DNA from: Myxococcaceae bacterium | GTDB lineage: Bacteria; Myxococcota; Myxococcia; Myxococcales; Myxococcaceae | Assembly: GCA_018262385.1 (NCBI GenBank) | Contig: JAGSPQ010000329.1 | Span: 1 to 5,297 of the forward strand | Reading direction: 5' to 3' | DNA length: 5,297 nucleotides | In this document: in pieces, positions 1 to 5,297 of the stretch | How positions within the stretch are numbered: position 1 is the first letter of the stretch | How the letters are laid out: every line of letters starts with the position of its first letter | Notes under the pieces: generated by a model | The model's input: the letters and a program-made list of their open reading frames with translations, nothing else | Told to the model about the DNA's origin: nothing | The model's database searches: none | Translations under genes and position numbers: made by a program

Positions 1-209
1 TCTCGGTGGTCCAGGTGCTGCCGTTCGAGAGCCGCGACAGCGCCGCGTCGTCGGCGATCCAGGCCCGGCTCGACAAGGCGGGCACCCCGATCGGGACGCT
101 GGACGTGCTGATCGCGGGGGTCGCGGTGGCGAGGGATCTGGTGCTGGTGACCTCGAACGAGAAGGAGTTCAAGCGGGTGATCGGCCTCTCGACCGAGAAC
201 TGGCGGTGA
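1..209 (+). CDS. VapC-type PIN-domain toxin ribonuclease, C-terminal part (5' end outside window)
   Basis: This is the C-terminal half of a PIN-domain ribonuclease of the VapC family, the toxin of type II VapBC modules, which cleaves RNA and is held inactive by a VapB antitoxin. The frame is open to the left edge and ends at TGA 207-209, so the gene begins outside the window; the GTG at 6 is probably an internal Val. Seen in the sequence: a GTPIGTLDVLIAG block, matching the family's 'G..D.LIA..A' segment whose Asp (codon 102-104) is a metal ligand, then LVTSNEKEF, matching the fourth acidic position region, and the typical VapC ending 'RVIGLSTENW'. The usual family length is about 130 residues, so roughly half is missing. 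The VapB gene would be expected further left, which cannot be checked here. The next gene converges on it with a 10-base gap. Family assignment is firm; RNA target and activity are unknown. Confidence 0.88.
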   Translation, partial: SVVQVLPFESRDSAASSAIQARLDKAGTPIGTLDVLIAGVAVARDLVLVTSNEKEFKRVIGLSTENWR

Positions 210-219
210 GCCTCGAGAA

Positions 220-3200
220 TCAGCGACCCCGGCGCCGGCTCCAGGCGCGCAGGGTCAGCGCGAGCGCGAGCAGCCCGAACGCGTCGGGCGCGCCGCTGCA
301 GCCGCAGCCCTTCTTCGCCGGGTCGACCAGCACGTAGGCGATCGCCTCCGGGCTCGACGCCTTCCCGTCGCTGGTGACCAGCGAGAAGGCGAGCGCGGTC
401 GCCGCGTCCACCGCCGGAGCGGTGAAGGTCGGCTGCGCGGTCTTCTCGTTCGCGAGGGTGACGGTCGGACCTTCGATCTGGGTCCAGGTGAAGGTGAGCG
501 GATCGCCGTCCGGGTCGACCCCCGAGCCGCCCAGCGTCACCGCCGCACCGGCGCTCACCTGCTGCGGATCGCCCGCCCGCGCCAGCGGCGTGCGGTTCAC
601 GTTGCGCACCGTGATCGTCACCGCGTCAACGCCGGTCAGCTTCCCGTCGGACGCGGACAGCTGGAAGGTCAGCGCGGTGTCGGCCATCACCTCGGGTGCG
701 ACGAAGGTGTTTCCGGTCAGCGTCACCGCCGGCCCCGCCTGCTGGGCCCAGGTGAGCGTCGGGGTCTCGGCGTCGGGGTCGGTCACCACCGGCGCCAGGT
801 CGACGGTGGTGCGCTCGTCGACGCTGCGGTCAGGCCCGAGGGCGACGATCGGCGGCCGGTTCACGCAGACGCCGCGATCCTTCACCACGTCGAAGAACGG
901 CTGGTTGGTGAGGCCGGTGAACTGCAGGTCATCGAGGCTCCACCCCGGGGCGGCGCCGCTGACGTCGGTGGAGATCCGGAACCGGATCCGCAGCTTCTTC
1001 CCCGCGAACTGGGTGCCGAGCGCGAGGGTCTGGCTCACCATCGCCGGGTAGCCGGGGCTCTGGTCGACGAACGCCGTCTCGCCGTGCAGCGAGGCCTGGC
1101 TGCTGGCGTAGATCACGCCGTTGTACGACGGGGCGAGCGCGGCCGGAGCGACCGGCGCCCAGCTGGTTCCCTCGTCGGTGCTCACCTCGATCCGCGCGCC
1201 GTCGTAGGCGCGGGCCTGCTGCACCTCGAAGCTCCAGCGGTGCTTGAAGGTGATCGCCAGCGGCCCGGCGCCGACGTCGAGCGCGGGGGTCATCAGGATC
1301 GAGTCGGCCTTGAAGGCGACGTTGCGGCCGGTGAACTCCTTCTGCCCCGGCGTCACCTCGGTGGAGCGGAACAGATCCTGGTAGCCCCAGCTCTGGCTCG
1401 CCTCGACCTCCGTCGTCCAGGCGTCGACGTTGCCTTCGCAGTGCTCGACCGCGGCCGGGATGGCGTCGGTGTTGGCCTGCAGGGTGACGGTGGTCTTCAG
1501 GGTGCCGTTGGTGAGCCCGGGATCGGTGACGGTGATCTCGAGCGGGATCCGCAGCGCGGTGGTCGCGCCGGTGAGGCTGACCCCAATCGTCGCCGAGCCA
1601 GGCGCGAAGGAGGCCATCGGGGCGAACACCAGCACCCCTGCGTTGGCGAAGCTCACCCCCGGGGTGGTGGTGGTGACGAGGGCGGTGGTGGACGACAGCG
1701 CCGCCGCGCCCACGTTGAGCAGCGAGACCTTCAGCGAGCCCAGTTCCCCGACGTCGAGGACGCCGTCCTGGTCGCAGTACCGCGGCTGATCATCGAAGCG
1801 GACCGCGCTGATCCGCACCAGGTTCCCGGTGAGGGTGAGGTCCTCGACCACCGGCTTGTTGTCGAGCGCGAACCGATCGGGGCCGGTCGCCTTGTAGCCC
1901 ATGCCCCGGCGCGCGAACGCCTGGCTCCAGAGAACCAGGTCCTGCGGATTCTTCGCCGCCACCACCGACAGGAACGCGTCGCGCGCCTCGAGGAAGGTCG
2001 GCAGGATCGGGGTCGCCTTGAGCGAGGCGACCAGGTAGCCGAGCATCTGCTCCTGCGAGACCGGGAAGGGGCGCGCGCTGTTGAGCATCGCGGAGTAGCC
2101 CTCCCAGAGCATCGAGCACCACACCTCGCCCGCGTTGTGGATCTCGGTGTTCTCGTTGGTCGGCGCGCCGGGGACGGCGGGCAGCGCCTGGCCCAGCTGC
2201 AGGTGTTTGAAGGTCAGGCCGTTCTTCGCGAAGTTCGCCGAGTACGGGTAGCGGCGGATGCCGAGGTAGTAGGCGGGATTTCCGGCGCCCGAGAACTGGG
2301 TGCCCGCGCGGGAGTGGCTGCCGATCGCCCACGTCCCATTCCAGTTGTTGTTGGTCGGCACCTGGCCGTCGGACTCGCGCACCATCATCCAGAGGGCGAA
2401 GAAGTCGCTCCAGCCCTCGCCGAGGCTGCGCGCCTGCTGGTTGAGCAGCCCGTTGCTGTCGCCCACCAGCCGCTGGCTGAGGAAATGGGAGTACTCGTGG
2501 GCGAGGAGGGTGTTGTCGAGCGAGGAGTCCCGCTCGGGGACCAGCGGCCGGTACAACCGCGCGATCGTCGCTTCGCCGGCATCGAGGCGCCGGGCGAGCT
2601 GAAACCCGGCATCGCGCTGCAGCAGCAGCGTCGGGGGCACGATCAGGCCCGGCGGCCCGGCGGCGGTGGTGAGGCCCTGGTTGCCGTGGGTGATCAGCAC
2701 CCCGAGCGCGCCGGCGTCGGCCGCGTTGACGGTCGCGACGAAGTACGGACAGCGCGGAGTGTCGAACAGCACGATGTTCCCGCTCACCTCGGCGGCGTTG
2801 AGCAGCGGGCCGTCACAGCCGTCGAAGCCCGCGTCGACGCCGTCGTAGCCGAGCACCACGTTGCCGCTGAGGTCGAACACCTGGGGGCCGTACTCGGCGT
2901 AGCCGGCGCCGAGCAGCCCGGCGTCGAGCGCTCCGCCGTCGGAGGAGAGGGCGACCAGCGAGGGGCCGCCGGTGTCGAACAGGTAGGCGTTCAGCCGACC
3001 GGGCATGCCGTCGGCCGGGGTGCGCATGCTCGAGTTGTTGCGGTCGGAGAAGTCGTGCACCTCGACCCGCACCTGATCTCCCTCGAGCCCACCGCGGGAG
3101 AAGTTCACCCGCTGGCCGTTGCCGGCCTTCTCGTCGAAGCCCTGCGCGTAGAGCACGTCGTGCGCCCAGTTGGCGGCGAAGAAGGCCGAGGTCCCGCTGG

Positions 3201-4359
3201 CGAACCGCTGGGTGGTCGAGGCGTTGGCGTTCTGGTTCAGGTCGTAGGCCCAGTCGAAGACGCCCGGCGCCGAGGCGGGGATCTTCAGATCCGCGCCGCC
3301 GTCTTCGCCCGCGTCGGGGTTGAAGCCGTCGGGGGAGACGAGGTCGGCGTACGCCTCGACGTTGTTGCCCGAGAGGGTCAGCGCGCCCGCGGGCAGCCAG
3401 GGATCCGAGACCGGGAGGATCGCGTTGACCGCCACCAGCTCGGCGGCGACCGGCGGGGCCTGGAACCCATCGAGCAGCCCGGTCGGGTTCGGGGTGGCGG
3501 TGATTCCGTGCGGCCCGTCCCAGGGCACGAACGGGCTCACCGGGTCCGCCCAGACCCGGTAGCTGGCGTGGGAGGTGAGGTCGTGCCGCAGCAGCACCCG
3601 GCCGTCCTCCGCCGAGATGACGTAGCTGTAGGCCTCGTCGCTGCGGTCGGGGCGCAGCACGGTCAGCTCGAGCTGCCAGGCCGCCTCGAGCCGCTCGGGC
3701 AGGGGGAAGAGGACCTTGCGGGCGCGCGCCGGCCCGCCGGCCCGGGTGGTGACGAGGGTGAACTGTTCCCAACCGCCGAGCACCCGCTGCTGAGCGCGGA
3801 CCTCGGACGGGGAGAGCCAGCCGCCGGTGGCGTCCTGGAGCGCGATCGCGATCGCGGTCGGCGCGGCGAGCTGGAACTCGCGCGGCTGGTCGTGGGGCGA
3901 GAGGTAGCCGGAGAGCGCGACCAGCTGCAGCCCCTGGGTCATCACCACGTTGAGCGTGTCGCGGAACACCGGTACTCCGCCGGAGACCTTGCGGAAGCGG
4001 ACGATGATCGCGCCGTCGCCGAGATCGTGGACCTCCTGCACCGGCTGGGCGGCGAGGGTGGCCGGATCCTGGCGGTAGAGCTCGCCGTAGAGGAACAGCC
4101 AGCGGCGCGCCGCCTGCTCGGCGGTGAGGCCCATCTCGCGGAAGGTGTCTGCCTGGGAAGGATCGCGGGGGGCCCAGAAGAAGGTCGGCATCCCGAGCCG
4201 CGGCTCCTGGTTCGAGATCCAGCCCGCTTCGATCCGGGCCCGGGCCGCGGGGGAATAGTCGGCCGGCTGCGGGCGCGCCACGCTCTCGCCGAAGGCGTCG
4301 TACTCGGGCAAGGAAGGAACGGCAGGCAGCGCCGCCAACAAGACGACCATCGAGATCAT
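220..4359 (-). CDS. Secreted M36 (fungalysin-like) zinc metallopeptidase with MYXO-CTERM anchor
   Basis: A 1379-residue exported endopeptidase, probably displayed on the cell surface. Domains in order: short signal peptide (1 to about 15); FTP-type propeptide (about 98-145); a second prodomain stretch (about 160-265); M36 catalytic domain (about 330-830) with the zinc motif HEYSH at 621-625 (catalytic E622), third ligand E648 in GEGWSD, and an H741-containing 'HNAGEVW' block typical of M36; a PA domain inserted at about 464-605; a Ca-loop-like DQDGVLDVGE (863-872) opening a beta-sandwich; a jelly-roll domain (about 970-1165) ending in 'GWSLDDLQF'; two PKD/cadherin-like repeats (1167-1252, 1256-1346); and a MYXO-CTERM tail (1351-1379). 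This matches the group called myxosortase-dependent M36 family metallopeptidases. ATG 4357-4359 is chosen because an in-frame TGA directly precedes it and GGGGG lies 6 bases upstream; ATG 4348-4350 is the alternative. The catalytic residues are intact and there is no frameshift. Oddity: the signal peptide has no basic residue. Likely roles are predation, nutrient or matrix proteolysis (inference); the substrate is unknown. Confidence 0.93.
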   Translation of the reverse strand: MISMVVLLAALPAVPSLPEYDAFGESVARPQPADYSPAARARIEAGWISNQEPRLGMPTFFWAPRDPSQADTFREMGLTAEQAARRWLFLYGELYRQDPATLAAQPVQEVHDLGDGAIIVRFRKVSGGVPVFRDTLNVVMTQGLQLVALSGYLSPHDQPREFQLAAPTAIAIALQDATGGWLSPSEVRAQQRVLGGWEQFTLVTTRAGGPARARKVLFPLPERLEAAWQLELTVLRPDRSDEAYSYVISAEDGRVLLRHDLTSHASYRVWADPVSPFVPWDGPHGITATPNPTGLLDGFQAPPVAAELVAVNAILPVSDPWLPAGALTLSGNNVEAYADLVSPDGFNPDAGEDGGADLKIPASAPGVFDWAYDLNQNANASTTQRFASGTSAFFAANWAHDVLYAQGFDEKAGNGQRVNFSRGGLEGDQVRVEVHDFSDRNNSSMRTPADGMPGRLNAYLFDTGGPSLVALSSDGGALDAGLLGAGYAEYGPQVFDLSGNVVLGYDGVDAGFDGCDGPLLNAAEVSGNIVLFDTPRCPYFVATVNAADAGALGVLITHGNQGLTTAAGPPGLIVPPTLLLQRDAGFQLARRLDAGEATIARLYRPLVPERDSSLDNTLLAHEYSHFLSQRLVGDSNGLLNQQARSLGEGWSDFFALWMMVRESDGQVPTNNNWNGTWAIGSHSRAGTQFSGAGNPAYYLGIRRYPYSANFAKNGLTFKHLQLGQALPAVPGAPTNENTEIHNAGEVWCSMLWEGYSAMLNSARPFPVSQEQMLGYLVASLKATPILPTFLEARDAFLSVVAAKNPQDLVLWSQAFARRGMGYKATGPDRFALDNKPVVEDLTLTGNLVRISAVRFDDQPRYCDQDGVLDVGELGSLKVSLLNVGAAALSSTTALVTTTTPGVSFANAGVLVFAPMASFAPGSATIGVSLTGATTALRIPLEITVTDPGLTNGTLKTTVTLQANTDAIPAAVEHCEGNVDAWTTEVEASQSWGYQDLFRSTEVTPGQKEFTGRNVAFKADSILMTPALDVGAGPLAITFKHRWSFEVQQARAYDGARIEVSTDEGTSWAPVAPAALAPSYNGVIYASSQASLHGETAFVDQSPGYPAMVSQTLALGTQFAGKKLRIRFRISTDVSGAAPGWSLDDLQFTGLTNQPFFDVVKDRGVCVNRPPIVALGPDRSVDERTTVDLAPVVTDPDAETPTLTWAQQAGPAVTLTGNTFVAPEVMADTALTFQLSASDGKLTGVDAVTITVRNVNRTPLARAGDPQQVSAGAAVTLGGSGVDPDGDPLTFTWTQIEGPTVTLANEKTAQPTFTAPAVDAATALAFSLVTSDGKASSPEAIAYVLVDPAKKGCGCSGAPDAFGLLALALTLRAWSRRRGR
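223..309 (-). other. MYXO-CTERM type C-terminal sorting signal
   Basis: Residues 1351-1379 form a tripartite tail: a Gly-Cys-Gly-Cys motif (C1352, C1354), a short hydrophobic segment at about 1361-1373, and a basic end with R1371, R1375-1377 and R1379. This matches the MYXO-CTERM class known from myxobacteria, in which an intramembrane protease (myxosortase) is thought to cut near the invariant Cys, which is then probably lipid-modified for surface anchoring. Which of the two Cys is used cannot be decided from the sequence. No myxosortase gene lies in the window. Confidence 0.87.
322..861 (-). repeat. Two tandem PKD/cadherin-like domains in the protease C-terminal region
   Basis: Two divergent copies of one beta-sandwich module lie head to tail, residues about 1167-1252 (bases 604-861) and 1256-1346 (bases 322-594). 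Shared landmarks are a 'DPDxxxPxLTWxQ' or 'DPDGDPLTFTWTQ' block, then 'GPxVTL', then 'TFxAPxV', then 'ALxFxLxxSDGK'. The similarity is at protein level; the DNA copies are not near-identical, so this is an old duplication or recruitment. Such modules usually act as stalks or binding spacers between a catalytic domain and the cell-surface anchor. Confidence 0.82.
2410..2499 (-). other. Zinc-binding active-site segment of the M36 peptidase (HEYSH ... GEGWSD)
   Basis: This segment encodes residues 621-650 of the protease. H621 and H625 of HEYSH are the first two zinc ligands, E622 is the general base, and E648 in GEGWSD is the third ligand, 23 residues after H625. This is the arrangement of gluzincin peptidases of the M36 family. 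All key residues are present, so the enzyme is predicted to be active once its propeptide is removed. H741 (codon 2137-2139) may stabilise the transition state, by analogy with thermolysin. Confidence 0.92.
2545..2970 (-). other. PA (protease-associated) domain inserted in the M36 catalytic domain
   Basis: Residues about 464-605 interrupt the peptidase fold just before the HEYSH helix. The stretch reads like a PA domain: 'VSGNIVLFDTPRCPYFVATVNAADAGALGVLITHG' carries the beta-strand, helix, then 'G..gvli' pattern of PA domains, and C515 and C537 could form the disulfide often seen there. PA domains in secreted proteases act as lids or substrate-selection modules. The exact boundaries are estimates by eye. 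Confidence 0.75.
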
Positions 4360-4393
4360 TCACTGCCCCCAGAGGGAAATTCGAAACGCGCGC

Positions 4394-4398
4394 GGAGG
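4394..4398 (+). promoter_or_regulatory. Strong ribosome binding site GGAGG in front of a leader frame
   Basis: GGAGG is followed by the 7-base spacer ATACGAC and then ATG at 4406-4408. This is the best Shine-Dalgarno arrangement visible in the window. It does not serve the foldase directly, whose start is about 90 bases downstream in another frame, so it points to translation of the small leader frame. Confidence 0.6.
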
Positions 4399-4405
4399 AT
4401 ACGAC

Positions 4406-4486
4406 ATGAGCGCTCAGTTGCAGCCGCAGGCGGGCCGACACACATCCTCGACGGCTTCCCGCCAAGCTGCTAGCCAGCCGCGTTGA
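4406..4486 (+). CDS. Possible 26-residue leader peptide upstream of the foldase
   Basis: ATG 4406-4408 opens a 26-codon frame that ends at TGA 4484-4486. It is preceded by GGAGG at ideal spacing, and it stops two bases before the ATG of the foldase gene, or overlaps the alternative TTG start by two bases. The peptide is polar, rich in Gln, Ser and Ala, with three Arg and no acidic residue; it has no membrane segment and resembles no leader peptide I recognise. Its likely role, if real, is translational coupling: ribosomes finishing here could reinitiate at the foldase start, which has no purine-rich binding site of its own. The frame and its start signal are seen; expression and function are inferred. 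It could be chance in GC-rich DNA. Confidence 0.4.
   Translation: MSAQLQPQAGRHTSSTASRQAASQPR
4407..4416. repeat. 10-bp perfect palindrome at the leader start codon
   Basis: TGAGCGCTCA is a perfect 10-base inverted repeat without a spacer, starting on the second base of the leader-frame ATG. It could be half of an operator or a coincidence; the flanking bases do not extend the symmetry. Confidence 0.35.
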
Positions 4487-4495
4487 TCATGATCA
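4484..4495. repeat. 12-bp perfect palindrome spanning the foldase start codon
   Basis: TGATCATGATCA reads the same on both strands. It holds the leader stop TGA (4484-4486) and the foldase ATG (4489-4491), with the ATG in the middle. Its centre is 78 bases from that of the upstream palindrome. A spacerless palindrome makes a poor RNA hairpin, so a dimeric DNA-binding protein is the more natural reading if it is functional. It also contains two GATC sites. Confidence 0.4.
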
Positions 4496-5297
4496 CCTCT
4501 CGCTGCCTCGCGGCCCTCGCGCTCACCTCGCTCGCCCTGGCCTGCAATGATCCGCCGGGCACGGTGAAGGTCGAGCTCAAGCGCAAGGGCCCGGCGGGCA
4601 AGAGCGTCGCCACCTACGGGGCCGAGACGATCACCGACGCCGAGCTGGCGACGCGCTTCGCGGAGCTCAACCCGTACACCCGCGCCCGCTACCAGACGCT
4701 GGAGCAGAAGCGGGAGTACCTCGACGGCCTGGTCCGCTACGAGCTGCTGGCGCGCGAGGCCGCCCGGCGCAACCTGCAGAACGACCCCGAGGTCGTCGAG
4801 GCGATGAAGCGGGTGATGGTGCAGCGGCTGATCAAGACCGAGATCGAGGACAAGCCGGGCACGGTCAGCGCCGAGGCGATCCAGCGGTACTACGACGCGC
4901 ACCAGGGCGACTACGTCAAGCCGGCGATGACCCGCCTGCGCCACGTGTTCCTGAAAGCCGAGAACCGGGCCAAAGCCGACGAGGCGCTGAAGAAGGCGCT
5001 CGCGCTGGCGCCGCTCGACTACGCCGCGTTCTCGCTGCTGGCTCGCGAGAGCTCGGAAGAGCCCCGCACCCAGCCGATCGAGGGCGACCTGCGCTTCCTC
5101 ACCGACGACGAGCTGAGCAAGCAGTACGGCCCCGAGCTGGTCACCGCCGCCGCCGAGCTCAAGCAGGTCGGCGAGGTCTACCCGAAGCTGGTCGAGACGA
5201 AGGCCGGCTTCCACGTGATCAAGCTCGAGGGCCGCCAGGTCGCGCTGGATCTGGCGGTGGACCAGGTGAAGCAGAGCATCGAGTCCACCCTCGCCAA
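4489..5297 (+). CDS. Lipoprotein peptidyl-prolyl isomerase, SurA/PrsA/PpiC (parvulin) type; 3' end outside window
   Basis: This is an exported foldase: parvulin-type enzymes isomerise Xaa-Pro bonds and chaperone proteins outside the cytoplasm. The window holds 269 codons and the frame is open at the right edge. Residues 1-19 form a lipoprotein signal (basic R5, hydrophobic core, LALAC), with C19 as the predicted lipidated residue; the following Asn-Asp says little about the target membrane here. Residues about 44-135 resemble the helical SurA-type N-domain with many Lys, Arg and Glu. Residues about 146-248 form the rotamase domain, with H152 in RLRHVFL, 'FSLLARESSEEP', 'EGDLRFL', and the closing ETKAGFHVIKL with H242; the two His and T237 match parvulin active-site positions. 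ATG 4489 is preferred; TTG 4483 is the only other in-frame start after the TAG at 4471. Neither has a Shine-Dalgarno sequence, so coupling to the leader frame is suspected. The closest named relative (PrsA, SurA or PpiD) cannot be fixed from this fragment. Confidence 0.9.
   Translation, partial: MITSRCLAALALTSLALACNDPPGTVKVELKRKGPAGKSVATYGAETITDAELATRFAELNPYTRARYQTLEQKREYLDGLVRYELLAREAARRNLQNDPEVVEAMKRVMVQRLIKTEIEDKPGTVSAEAIQRYYDAHQGDYVKPAMTRLRHVFLKAENRAKADEALKKALALAPLDYAAFSLLARESSEEPRTQPIEGDLRFLTDDELSKQYGPELVTAAAELKQVGEVYPKLVETKAGFHVIKLEGRQVALDLAVDQVKQSIESTLA

Larger units (their letters stand above)
4360..4488. other. Divergent intergenic region between the M36 peptidase and the foldase
   Basis: This gap of about 129 bases lies between two divergent starts and must hold or flank both promoters. 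Its only AT-richer patch is GAAATTCGAAA at 4376-4386. I looked for -35/-10 pairs on both strands and found none with acceptable spacing and match, so no promoter is called. It contains a Shine-Dalgarno with a 26-codon reading frame and two perfect palindromes, listed separately. No convincing terminator or structured RNA was seen. Confidence 0.6.

Noticed and set aside
374..1051. A 225-codon plus-strand frame rich in Ser, Thr and Val
   Set aside because: It lies antisense to the PKD repeats and jelly-roll domain. Its apparent repeats are the mirror of those beta-sandwich codons, and there is no start signal or domain.
3840..3862. Repeated GCGATCGC-like bases
   Set aside because: They encode an Ala-Ile-Ala-Ile stretch in the protease prodomain and follow from codon choice in GC-rich DNA.
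4376..4403. Possible sigma70-type promoter (TTCGAA with GATACG)
   Set aside because: The spacing is only 12 bases and the -10 match is three of six, below what would support a call.
2813..4465. A 550-codon minus-strand frame overlapping the N-terminal half of the protease
   Set aside because: It is a shifted-frame shadow: Arg, Ala, Pro and Gly-rich with no domain or signal, while the overlapping protease frame shows propeptide and catalytic domains.
1084..4473. A 1129-codon open frame on the plus strand, antisense to the protease gene
   Set aside because: Its codons align exactly with the protease codons on the opposite strand. Stops in that frame require TTA, CTA or TCA codons in the protease, which are rare in GC-rich genes, so the frame stays open by default. 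The translation is a low-complexity Arg/Gly/Glu/Val mixture with no domain, and the sense strand encodes a full conserved protease.
4414..5214. A 266-codon minus-strand frame opposite the foldase gene
   Set aside because: The plus strand carries a lipoprotein signal and a recognisable parvulin domain over the same stretch; the minus frame is Leu/Arg/Gly/Val-rich and featureless.

Overview
The window is strongly GC-rich bacterial DNA, most likely from a myxobacterium (Myxococcota). The best evidence is a large secreted metalloprotease that ends in a MYXO-CTERM type sorting tail (Gly-Cys-Gly-Cys, a short hydrophobic stretch, then an Arg-rich end). Asp-Ala-Gly triplets scattered through the same protein, and a lipoprotein foldase beside it, fit that group. 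Genus and species cannot be read from the sequence.

Layout: (1) Bases 1-209, plus strand: the 3' end of a VapC-type PIN-domain ribonuclease gene whose start lies to the left of the window. (2) Bases 220-4359, minus strand: one complete gene for a 1379-residue M36 (fungalysin-like) zinc metallopeptidase. It has an export signal, FTP-type propeptide, a catalytic domain interrupted by a PA domain, a putative Ca-binding loop with a beta-sandwich, a jelly-roll domain, two PKD/cadherin-like repeats and a MYXO-CTERM tail. It runs convergently into the vapC end with 10 bases between the stop codons. (3) Bases 4360-4488: a divergent intergenic region holding a short 26-codon reading frame with an ideal Shine-Dalgarno sequence and two perfect palindromes, each touching a start codon. 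(4) From 4489 (or 4483) to the right edge, plus strand: the first 269 codons of a lipoprotein peptidyl-prolyl isomerase of the SurA/PrsA/PpiC type, cut off by the window.

No pathway links the three main genes. The protease and the isomerase both work beyond the inner membrane and may share a control region. The isomerase could in principle help exported proteins such as the protease to fold, but that is inference. The vapC remnant is the edge of a separate toxin-antitoxin locus.

I do not see a clearly new biological system. The observation most worth following is the arrangement in front of the isomerase: a well-initiated leader frame that stops two bases before a start codon with no ribosome binding site of its own, with palindromes at both starts.
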